Positions 56,231 through 64,000 of a DNA stretch of 64,000 nt are shown one piece after another (position 1 is the first letter of the stretch; each line of letters opens with the position of its first letter). A model generated the notes under the pieces. It saw nothing but the letters and a program-made list of their open reading frames with translations. It made no database searches and was not told the DNA's origin. A program made the position numbers and the translations under genes. Source of the stretch: Pseudopithomyces maydicus (Eukaryota; Ascomycota; Dothideomycetes; Pleosporales; Didymosphaeriaceae); contig JANTUC010000012.1 of NCBI GenBank assembly GCA_026873275.1, positions 330,001 through 394,000 of the forward strand. The letters are read 5' to 3'.

Positions 56231-58440
56231 CGCGACCCAGACGGCCAGTGACAGCGGCAACATCGACATGCTCAGGATTGCCGGCTGGCGACGGGGATCG
56301 CAAGGTATACTCCACATGCTGCATGTGTTGTGTGACGTTGTTTCCTGTACCATGGCTGCGTATCGGGCAAGGAACGAAGAAGGAAAAGTTCGGTAGCGAA
56401 AAGACGCGTTCAAGCGGTACGGAAGAGGTGCGTTTAAGCTTCCCACGCAGATCCTACCCGCCGTCGCCTTGGGTCGATAGGTCGAGCTAGGTGCCGGGCG
56501 GTCATCGTATCCTCCGCGTCAAAGCGCCGCACTACTGCACGTATGTATCCATCCTCACTTCCTCGGAGTGGGCTGCCGCTATCATTCGCTCACCAGGTAT
56601 ATATATAGTCCTCCACGGGATCTTGTGCTGGCGGGAGCTTGGGCGTGGGCTGCTGCAATCTGGCGCAGTCGCGCACGTTGCTTGCGGAGATGGAGATAGG
56701 TTGGCGGCATCTCCAATGGAAACCGATGTGCCTCCGAGGCAGGGCGCCGAGCGTGCCGTGCTAAGCAGCGATGGCTTTAGCTTGTGTAGAAAAAGAGCGG
56801 GCCTGCGATTCGTTAATGCGGGGACCCCGCGACGTGGGAAAAACTTACCTACCTCTCTATCTGCTTGACCATATCCTCAATCGATGTTTTTCGCAGAGCT
56901 CGTGTGCCATGTTGTTGTTCTGTAGATTCTTGAGGAGAACAACCAAGAGGCGCACGTTCGGCCCACCAGGGTACAGGTGCCCATGTGTGTTTGTTTGGAC
57001 TTGGGCGGGCGAGTGCGCAGGAAGCAGCGCTATTTGATTAGCGCGAGCCTAAGCCAGCGCGCAAGCTCCATGTATACAAACAACTCGGATACCGACTATG
57101 TTGCAACACGAGTGCACCCACTAAGATAGCCGAAATCACCTAATTCACCTGTGTAGATGTGATAAGTGCTCTCTCTGTCATGTGTGACTTGCCGGACTTG
57201 ATAGTGTAGGGGGTGGTGGGCTGGTCAACCTCTCACTCCACCTGGGACTTGCGAAAAGTGAACGCAAAAGAAAAAAAAAGGCCAAAAAAAATAGAGAACG
57301 CCTCACTGGGACTCGAACTCTAAAAAAAGTGGGGGCCTTTTATCCCCATGCCCAGGGCCTAGGGCCTATTTAGCGTCGCACCCAAGACGTGTGCCAGTTT
57401 TTCGTCGATGACCAAGGGACGGAGGGTCGCAGTTTATGACGTCTATGATGCCCGTGACGCGGGCCTTTTAGCGTCCATGCCCATGACGAGGAGGGTAGTT
57501 TAATGTCGTTGCCCAGGACCACTGTGCCATTCAGCCCAGAGAGTTCTTTCGATGGTAAGATAGCAAACGAGCTTGATTATATATGACTACAAAGTGGTTT
57601 TTATCACGTAATTTCTCTGTGGGCGGCGGGCGGCTGCCTGGAAGTGAGAGCAAACGGGCAGTCGCGGGGCACTAGTCAGGTGAAAGGTCATAGCATGGTG
57701 GTGGTGGTGGTTTTGCAGAAGCGCACAGTACAACAACTTATCGCAAACTCCACCACGGAGTTTCTATCTCAGGGTGCGCTACAATACAACAGCCAGTCAT
57801 ATAACCATGAACTACTGTATGCGAATCATCACTACGGGCAGGCAAGACTGGAGGAACAGAGCTCGAGAAAAGAAAGTGCCATGTACACATCTCTCTATCT
57901 ATGCATCACATGTCTTGCAATTGCAAAGCCAAATTTACCACACAAAACAATTCCAGTTCGAGCCCCACTACTGCCATCCTTACCAAGCCATGCATATGCC
58001 ATCTGCCACAGCACTTGTAGCTCATTGAATTGATCTTTCTGCCATAACGAGATTCCACATTCAAGATGTTGTCCACATAAACAAGCGCACAGATGCACGA
58101 GCGCAGGCAGCCGCCGCGCTAATTCGCTAGCGCCACTAGCTGCCGGCGCTAGTGAGCGCGTGCGCGAACCTCTGCCAGGGTCAATTCGCTTAGTCAGACG
58201 CCTTGCGTATCAATGTGGCTATCAATGTGGCTGGAAGTAACGGCATAGTCTACTGGGCTGAGAAAAGCTTGAGGCATTCGATAAGTACATTAGTGTAGTG
58301 AGAAACATCCAATGCATGAGATACACACAGCCAGCCTGCAAGTTCCATAACAACAACATCCTAGCATAGCCTTTCTCGTCCCGAAGACTCGTTACCAAAG
58401 CATCCTCCACAAAGATACCCCTCCGTCATCGCAGCGCCAC
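56231..58440. other. intergenic, possible further relics
   Basis: No supported gene. 56225-56446 (minus) continues in a coding-like style (VQETTSHNT...) and may be the upstream end of the permease relic. 57400-57530 repeats a GTCCATGCCCATGACG / GTCTATGATGCCCGTGACG motif two to three times. Confidence 0.35.
57270..57400 (-). other. tRNA-like B-box element, possibly S1-related
   Basis: On the minus strand: GGGGATAAAAGGCCCCCAC, a T7 run, then AGAGTTCGAGTCCCAG (B-box GTTCGAGTCCC at about 57322-57332), and a T-rich end. It recalls S1 copies (T run just before the B-box) but lacks the ATTAGAGATT block. It does not fold as a normal tRNA. Confidence 0.35.
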
Positions 58441-59747
58441 CTATTTTGGCTCCAAATTCCGATCATCGCCGCCCAGCCCGTTGAAGTTGAGGTCGAACGG
58501 CTTGTCGAGGTTGTAATACGCCACCACCTCTGGCAGCATTCCCTCAGGCGCATCAGCGTGGCGCGCGAGCAGTTCAGCATGCGGGGCCGTGGCGTTGACC
58601 TCGTCAAAGGCCGCAGGACCGACCGCCAGCATCTCGTCCATCATCTTGGCAGCTGGGATGCCGTCGACGAGCTGCAGCCAGAGGTTCCAGTCGGCGTCCT
58701 CGACCGGGTAACTGTCTCACGTTAGCCTTTCTGTACAGATCTAGCAAGTTATCATGTAGTGTTAGCTTACCGATACCCCGTCTCCACCGCGCTCAGGACA
58801 TGGCACCGGATAGTCTCTGCCTGACCACCCCGCGGGAACACCTGGTTGAGGAACTCGTGGATCCGCCGAGCGTCGATCGAGTCCGGGTGGATGCGCACCA
58901 GCGACGCAACCCGCGAGCGCACAAGGGCAAGAGTGGTGGCGCACATGCGGCGCTGGGGCACGCTGGTCAGCTCGAGGGTGCCCGCTTGGCGCTCAACACC
59001 GATTGCTCCAGAGCCGTGGACTGCCGCCCGAGGAGTCGGAGGCGCCATGATGATGCTGATGCCGTGTGTAGGGCCGCTGCCGGGCGTCACTGGGAATCGC
59101 GAGGAAGAGGCGACAGACTCTGGGAGACTAGCCACGCGGGTGCCGTACGTATTGAGGGCTGGTGCTGGTGGCGTGCGAATCGCGGTCGCCCGTCGTTTGC
59201 GTGGGACCGGCATGTTGCGGGCGGGCGTCGGGCTGAGGTTCGGATTGCGAGCCGGTGTAGGGCTGCCGAAGTTCAGAGTGCGGTTCGCGGGCGTGGTGCT
59301 GAAGTACGCGCTGCGGCCGGTGTTACAGTGGGTCGTTGCTAGGTTTGCGAAAGGTCTAGAGACGACAGGTGTTTGCTCGAGCTCCCCGGTCCGCTCACGA
59401 ACGTGTGGTGGGCGGTAGGTGGCTGAGGTCTGCCGGGTGGTCGTCGGGGTGCTCTCATCTTCGCTGGGGGAATCCGTGGGCAGAGATTGCAGCGCGGAGA
59501 ACCGGTTGCCATCAGAGGGAAGCTGTCCGGGCGTGTTTTGCACTTGGGCACCGGATGGTTGCTCAGTTCCAGCAGAAGCATGTGAGGTCTTCTTGGGCGT
59601 TTGAGCCTTGTCCTTGGTGGGTGGAGTCATGACTGGTACTGGTCTCTGGTTGTTATGAGCTCTTCCGAAGGTAGGTGATGTGACGATGTGACCGTGGAGC
59701 GTGTGATGACCAACGGCGGCAGCAGTCGCAGCGTAGATTAGGTTCAA
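58441..59747 (-). CDS. Ser/Thr/Pro-rich protein of unknown function
   Basis: Exons 59747-58771 and 58711-58441 flank a 59 bp intron (GTAAGC...ACAG) and give 415 residues. A second ATG at 59630 (MTPPTKDKAQTPKK) would give 376 residues. Residues 40-240 are disordered, rich in Thr, Pro, Ser and Ala, with several short SPTPAR / TPARN repeats and a basic VPRKRRATA patch that could be a nuclear signal. The C-terminal 120 residues are more folded (RVASLVRIHPDSIDARRIHE... YPVEDADWNLWLQLVDGIPA... MLPEVVAYYNLDKPFDLNF). No domain recognised. The 5' flank contains a 15 bp minisatellite. Confidence 0.7.
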
Positions 59748-59823
59748 GGACTATTGTATTGACTGTTTTCGGCAGGGAGTGCTTGCAGTGTAGGATCGTT
59801 CAAGCGGCTTGAGGCGTTTGACG

Positions 59824-59905
59824 TGTGTGGCGTGCTCGAGGTGCTCGAAGTGTCCGAGGTGCTTGAGGTGTCCGAGGTGCTTGAGGTGCCCGAGGTGCTT
59901 GAAGG
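59824..59905. repeat. 15 bp minisatellite x 5-6
   Basis: Units of the type GAGGTGCTTGAGGTGYCC, roughly 15 bp in period, lie upstream of the minus-strand gene that starts at 59747. On the minus strand they read as Ser/Thr repeats in an open frame (60118-59744), but that frame ends at the start of the next gene and is more likely leader. Confidence 0.65.
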
Positions 59906-61136
59906 CAAGAGTGACGAGAGAACAAAAACAGCAGGCGAAGAGCAGTGCTTATATAGACTCGGGCGAGTGAGGCACGAACCTATATCCCGCTTCCGATTCA
60001 ACTCTACGAAGCTGATTGGCCTAATTGACAGACCGGACGTTATGGCAATCAGTGTGAGATGCACATAACATTGCTCAGTCAACCCGCTGTGGTCATCCGC
60101 CTTAACGACGACAAACACTGGGCTTCCACGCCGTCTCTAAGCGCAGCTAGCTTACCGCCACCTAGCTGGGGGACATGAAATGACCACGAGTGATGAGGCT
60201 AGCCGTACCGTTAGCTGTAAGCAATATTGCGCTCGAGATTCTGGCTCTTACCCTCTTGGATTTTGGTGAAGACCAAGTGTATCTTAACCATGTTGCGTGT
60301 CTTCATATATCTCTGTTGAGACTGTAGTGGTCTTACGATTGTATATGTATGTTTATATATATAAGTGATTAGTTTCGTGACTTGCAACCAGACAATAAAT
60401 CTATGGCGATATTCAACTGTTCTGGGAACTTTTTATTGCTGAATAGACACACTTTGAATGCCCACAAGTCTGCTCTATATATACAATTGGACTTAGGAAA
60501 TGGATTGCCTCCAGTCACGTGGGCTATCCATGCGACAGTAACAAACTCAAAGAAATTGACAAATTCTAGAAGGTGCAGGGAAAAGCAGAGTAGAACGGCA
60601 CTATATTATGCTATCATGGTAGTATTGGACAATTGCTTGTGACCCAGCGCCAAGAATGTTTTATAGAGACATGCAAGAAGTTAAAGATCATTCCAGCCTC
60701 TATGGCGAAAACAAAGTGCGTGTCATCGACCACACCAAAGAATTAGCTGGAGTTCGTTCAGCCGAATGACTAGAAGACTTATGTTCTATCACGGTAGGGG
60801 TCATGCTACACAGAGATGCAATTCGTAGGCCCAGGTGAGAATTTTACTGCTGTTTACCACCACATGGTTGGCATCTCCCCGGGGCCTTAAGCTCAAAGCC
60901 GCTACACCTCGTGGTCTTCATGGCTCCTTCCTTCTGGAACTTTCCATGGGCGCTCTAGGTGGGGCTGACGCGTCCCACGCGCTGCGTGGTTGACTGGCTT
61001 GTTTTGATTTTGGGCGGTGACGCCGTTTGCGCCTTCTACTCTCACTTCACCCGGCCGCTTGCGCCTTCTACTCTCACTTCACGCGGCCGTTTGCGCCTTC
61101 TCTCACTTTACGCGAGCTCGCGTCGCCCACAAACCC
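59906..61136. other. intergenic, no supported gene
   Basis: Mixed composition, with AT-rich stretches at 60300-60380. Short frames only. 61025-61120 contains a 32 bp triplication described separately. Confidence 0.4.
61025..61120. repeat. 32 bp tandem repeat x 3
   Basis: Units start at 61025, 61057 and 61089 (GYTTGCGCCTTCTACTCTCA...CGGCCG). The third is shortened by three bases. The array lies directly upstream of a TATA box. Confidence 0.8.
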
Positions 61137-61144
61137 TATATAAA
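61137..61144 (+). promoter_or_regulatory. TATA box with pyrimidine-rich start region
   Basis: TATATAAA at 61137-61144 is followed by 90 bp of CCTCCCT/CTCTCACT pyrimidine tract and an ATG at 61309. The layout (tandem repeats, TATA, CT tract) is the same as at 23058-23455. Confidence 0.5.
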
Positions 61145-61534
61145 CCCTCCCCGCCCTCCCTGCTCCACCTCTCACTCCATCCTCTTTTCTGCTCACTTTG
61201 CTGCGCACTCTCGGCCACTCTCTTTTGTCACAATCGGTTGCACATCTCTTGCACTTGACTCCATCTACTTCCTTCCTTTCCTCTATCAGTCAAAGATAGC
61301 AGCGCTTCATGGCTGCCATGTCCAGCTCGCTTTGCCTCTGGCGACTGCGACTGCGACTGCAACTGCAACTGCAACAGGCACACAGCAGTACCAGTAAGTT
61401 CACAGCTCATCCCCACTGCTACAAGCAGTAATTACTTCTAAACAGCTGCTAACTGTTCGCGACAGGCAACGAGAGTTCTGGCTAGCCTGAATGCGCAACA
61501 GAGGCTTTGGGTCCGCGCTATGGCAAGTGCTTCT

Positions 61535-61915
61535 TCATTCTACATTTCTTTCCGCTGCTCGCATGAGTGAAACCACCATTCTCGACGGCTACCGACATAG
61601 TTCATGCTGGAAAGAGTTGGAGCAGATTTGGACGGCAATCTGAGGGCTTTCATTTATACTTGTTGTGTATCCTCACATTCAGGAACATGGCTGACTCAAT
61701 CTCATAAGGCGTCAACAGAGGCTTTCGGTAAGTACTCCACCACCATGTATCTGCACCGCTCGCATGAGTGAAACCACCATTCTCGACGGCCACCGACTTA
61801 GTTCGTGCTGGACAACAATGGAGCTGGTCAAGAAGGACAGCTGTAACTGAGGGCATTTCACCATACTTCTTGTGTACTTTCGCATTGAGGAACATGGCTA
61901 ACTCAATATTTCAGG
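61535..61915 (+). repeat. duplication of about 190 bp
   Basis: 61535-61715 and 61745-61915 share CGCTCGCATGAGTGAAACC, ACCATTCTCGACGGC, ACCGAC..TAGTTC, TGCTGGA, CTGAGGGC, CTTGTGTA and GAACATGGCT in the same order. The GAACATGGCTRACTCAAT end is followed once by ATTTCAGGCC, the same acceptor-like motif used in the 96 bp array. Confidence 0.75.
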
Positions 61916-62108
61916 CCATTTCAGCTCCCATGAGCAGGCGGAACATATCTCTTCTCTCGAGCCCTACCCGTTTCTCGACTGAGTTCGCAAGCGCCACTCC
62001 ACTCTCGTCCCGACCATCGACAGGATCACACATACTTCAAGGCCGGCGGCGGACGATGCTCGCGGTGTGTTCTACCGTACGTAGTTCGTAGTGCAGGAGC
62101 CCCGGCCG

Positions 62109-62640
62109 AGATCGAACAACATGAACGCGTAGGAGTGGGTTCGCTGCTGATAGCGGATACCGTGACTATAATTTGCGCCATGACATTTCAGGCCGACCCG
62201 GCCCAGATCAACTGACATGAACGCGTAGGAGTGGGTTCGCTGCTGATAGCGGATACCGTGACTATAATTTGCGCCATGACATTTCAGGCCGACCCGGCCG
62301 AGATCAAACGACATGAACGCGTAGGAGTGGGTTCGCTGGCTGATAGCGGATACCGTGACTATAATTTGCGCCATGACATTTCAGGCCGATCCCCAGGGTC
62401 GGCCCAGATCAAACGACATGAACGCGTAGGAGTGGGTTCGCTTCATAGCGGAAACCGTGACTATAATTTGCGCCATGACATTTCAGGCCAGCGGCGAGAA
62501 GCACCCGCAGTATGTTATACTGTTAGTAGTTCGTGGTACAGACCTCAGCCAAGATCGAACAACGTGTGCGCGTAGGAGTGGGTTCGCTAATAGCGAAAAC
62601 CGTGACTATAATTTGCGTCCATGACATGGTTTCTCGAGAC
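62109..62640 (-). repeat. 96 bp tandem array x 5
   Basis: Units start at 62109, 62205, 62301, 62406 and 62552. The first three are exactly 96 bp (32 codons); the fourth and fifth carry insertions. The core is GAACGCGTAGGAGTGGGTTCGC...GTGACTATAATTTGCGCCATGACATTTCAGGCC (described in parts). On the minus strand the first three units stay open in one 100-codon frame (62374-62072) and encode 32-residue repeats around CHGANYSHGIRYQQRTHSYA. Confidence 0.85.
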
Positions 62641-63000
62641 CTTCAGATTTGGTATCATGTGGGTAGATGTGGGTAGTTGTAGATCAATTGAAATCCGTAT
62701 TCTCCATTTCAGTCACTCTCTGATGTTTTTTGATTTAAACTGGCTTTATAGTTGATGGACGACATCACTTCTTTCATGAATCCCGTAGATGAAAAGAAAC
62801 AGATAATACACAGGAACGAAGACGCTTCTTCCTCTGCGAAATCTGTGGTGCCTGGAATGCTTGCGGAACAGCTTCTATCTGATTCGTGTCTTGAGAACTT
62901 AAGCAGGTCACGCCAATTCCAACTGCAAATGTAGTTCAAATGTACATGCCTTCCAGTTGCGGTAGGTGTGCTCAAGTCTAGGTTTGGTGGGCCCAGCCAA

Positions 63001-63605
63001 AAAGCACTCTGATTCTAGATACAAGACTATGCTAATCCAAACGAATGCCGTTTCGTGTCATCTGGGGTCAAGTCAGCGTTTCGAGACCAATCAAACGGTT
63101 GTATGGAAGGGATGCCCACCCTCAAGTGTACATAAGTCTAAGCCATAAGGACTCGTCCAACAAACAACCTGATTCTAGATACAAGACTATCCTGATCTAA
63201 ATGAATACCGTTTCGTGTTATCTCGGGTCAAGTCAGCGTCCCGAGGGCAATTGAACGGTTGTTTGGAAGAAATGCCCACCCTTAAGTGTACATGCTTTCC
63301 AGTTGCCATAGGTGTGCTTAAGTCTAAGCTATAAGGACTTCCTTATGTACGCCCGTTTTCAATCGTCACAAGAGGGGTTGACAGCTTCTTCTCCACCATA
63401 TATGCGTTTTCATTCAGTCAGCTACTCTGCTGCCGCTTTCTCCAAATACAAAACATAAGGACTTCCAAGGTTGGCCAAAAGTCACCTGATTCTAGATACA
63501 CAACTATCCTAATCTAAATGAATACCGTTTCGTCTTATCTGGGGTCAAGTCAGCGTTTCGAGACAAACTAAACGGTTGCTTGAAAGGGATGCCCACCCGA
63601 CACAT
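63001..63605 (+). repeat. repeat R4, about 160 bp x 3, one interrupted
   Basis: Units begin near 63007, 63169 and 63487 with CTGATTCTAGATACAAGACTAT (first 20 bases conserved), then GAATRCCGTTTCGT, GGGTCAAGTCAGCGT, AACGGTTGT and GATGCCCACCC. The spacing of 162 bp between units 1 and 2 grows to 318 bp between 2 and 3, in part because an R1 element (63343-63454) has inserted between them. Confidence 0.85.
63343..63454 (-). mobile_element. short mobile element R1, copy 4 (inserted in R4)
   Basis: A 112 bp insertion is flanked by a 12 bp direct repeat, ATAAGGACTTCC, at 63331-63342 and 63455-63466. The empty site is visible in the neighbouring R4 unit (ATAAGGACTCGTCC at about 63146), so insertion into a pre-existing repeat is directly shown. 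Its reverse complement is nearly identical to copy 2 (14411-14521). Confidence 0.9.
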
Positions 63606-63867
63606 ATGCAGTCCATCGTAAGTCATAGTGGTGGTTCATTGCCTGTCATAAAGAACGCAAACATATTACTCGACTCCTCACTGGGGAACGTATGCCCTAT
63701 CCTAGTGATATTCCAATCACATTTGGTGAGTCCTCTTCGACCCCGCCTTCTTGAGTTCACTACACTGCGCTGCGCGGAGCTCTAGCTCTTGCTGTTGTTC
63801 TCTCACTTCGTTGTGGCCCCAGCGTCTTGCAAACGCGCCGCTTCAAGAACTCCTCCGCGCCCACAAA

Positions 63868-63918
63868 ACTCTACACTCTACACTCTACACTCCGACACTC
63901 GACACTCGACACTCGGGC
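63868..63918. repeat. 7 bp microsatellite (ACACTCT / ACACTCG)n
   Basis: About seven units of ACACTCT then ACACTCG lie 30-80 bp upstream of the terminal ATG, probably in its 5' leader. Confidence 0.8.
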
Positions 63919-63946
63919 TGCTTCCCCGCCAAAGCACAGCTACAAG

Positions 63947-64000
63947 ATGTCGGAAGCCGTTACGTCTCTTTTGCACGCCCGTATCGAGCGATTCGTCAAA
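63947..64000 (+). CDS. 5' end of a gene running off the window
   Basis: An ATG with purine at -3 (CAAGATGTC) opens 18 codons to the window edge: MSEAVTSLLHARIERFVK. The upstream 60 bp is a C/A-rich leader with a microsatellite, typical of a fungal 5' UTR. The fragment is too short to identify; the amphipathic helix pattern is generic. Confidence 0.55.
   Translation, partial: MSEAVTSLLHARIERFVK

Larger units (their letters stand above)
61309..62937 (+). other. candidate multi-exon transcript, uncertain coding
   Basis: A TATA box is followed by an ATG (61309) with a CTG/CAA-repeat-encoded Leu/Arg/Gln run. Then comes a textbook intron at 61394-61465 (GTAAGT...GCTAACTG...ACAG), after which the frame stops within seven codons (35 residues). 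Downstream are a duplicated block with splice-like junctions (61535-61915), a 96 bp array (62109-62640) in which each unit ends with a TTTCAG acceptor-like motif, and a 59-codon plus-strand frame that reads like real protein (62755-62937: MDDITSFMNPVDEKKQ... QFQLQM), preceded by TTTATAG. I cannot join them into one protein. It may be a non-coding RNA, a decayed gene or an alternatively spliced one. Confidence 0.35.

Noticed and set aside
59744..60118. Ser/Thr-repeat protein from the 15 bp minisatellite
   Set aside because: The frame ends at the start codon of the next gene and consists mostly of the minisatellite. More likely the leader of that gene.
62072..62374. Repeat protein gene on the minus strand
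   Set aside because: Open only over three of five units, no promoter or homologue visible, and the other units carry insertions that break the frame. Left as a finding, not a gene.

Overview
The window is nuclear DNA of a filamentous ascomycete (Pezizomycotina, probably Dothideomycetes). The evidence is short introns (about 48-86 bp, mostly GTRNGN...AG, several with CTRAY-like branch sites), a GH10 xylanase with a fungal CBM1 module, a fungal-type double zinc ribbon protein and a DUF3074 protein, genes on both strands, and kilobases of gene-free, repeat-rich DNA. The class-level assignment is inference.

Layout. 1-10.5 kb is gene-poor, with degenerate repeats and no ORF I can defend. 10.5-22 kb is gene-rich: a proline-rich protein ending in a zinc cluster (-), a three-exon protein of unknown function (+), a SET/TPR methyltransferase-like protein (-), a GH10-CBM1 xylanase (+) and a small acidic protein (-). 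22-25.8 kb is repeats, an orphan core promoter and an AT-rich block. 25.8-39 kb holds a double zinc ribbon protein (-), a WRN/RNase D-like 3'-5' exonuclease (-), LSm5 (+, divergent from it), a SAM + HMG-box protein (+) and a DUF3074 protein (+). 40.3-40.7 kb encodes a small secreted six-cysteine protein (-). 40.8-44 kb is full of minisatellites. 44.1-54.2 kb holds a 1.5-kilo-residue coiled-coil protein (+), an 84-residue protein with cysteine at every third position and a predicted lipidated N-terminus (+), a chromodomain/AT-hook protein (-) and a small protein of unknown function (-). 54.6-56.2 kb is a decayed amino-acid permease. 58.4-59.7 kb is a protein of unknown function (-). The last 4 kb has tandem arrays and the first 18 codons of a gene that leaves the window.

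Three things stand out. (1) The 84-residue protein at 51.0-51.4 kb is lipidation-motif-first and has 15 cysteines in one unbroken three-residue register across three exons. (2) A short mobile element (about 100-130 bp, no coding capacity) occurs four times, each copy flanked by its own 9-12 bp target-site duplication. (3) Five otherwise good genes each need exactly one extra base in a G/C or A/T homopolymer to read through. This points to systematic homopolymer undercalling in the assembly rather than five mutations, and it changes several predicted C-termini.

The genes do not form an obvious cluster or pathway. Most are housekeeping or chromatin/RNA functions (SET, chromodomain, HMG-box, LSm5, exonuclease) with two secreted, lifestyle-related proteins (xylanase, small cysteine-rich protein). 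Exon coordinates were worked out by hand from splice signals and reading-frame arithmetic. No database search was possible.
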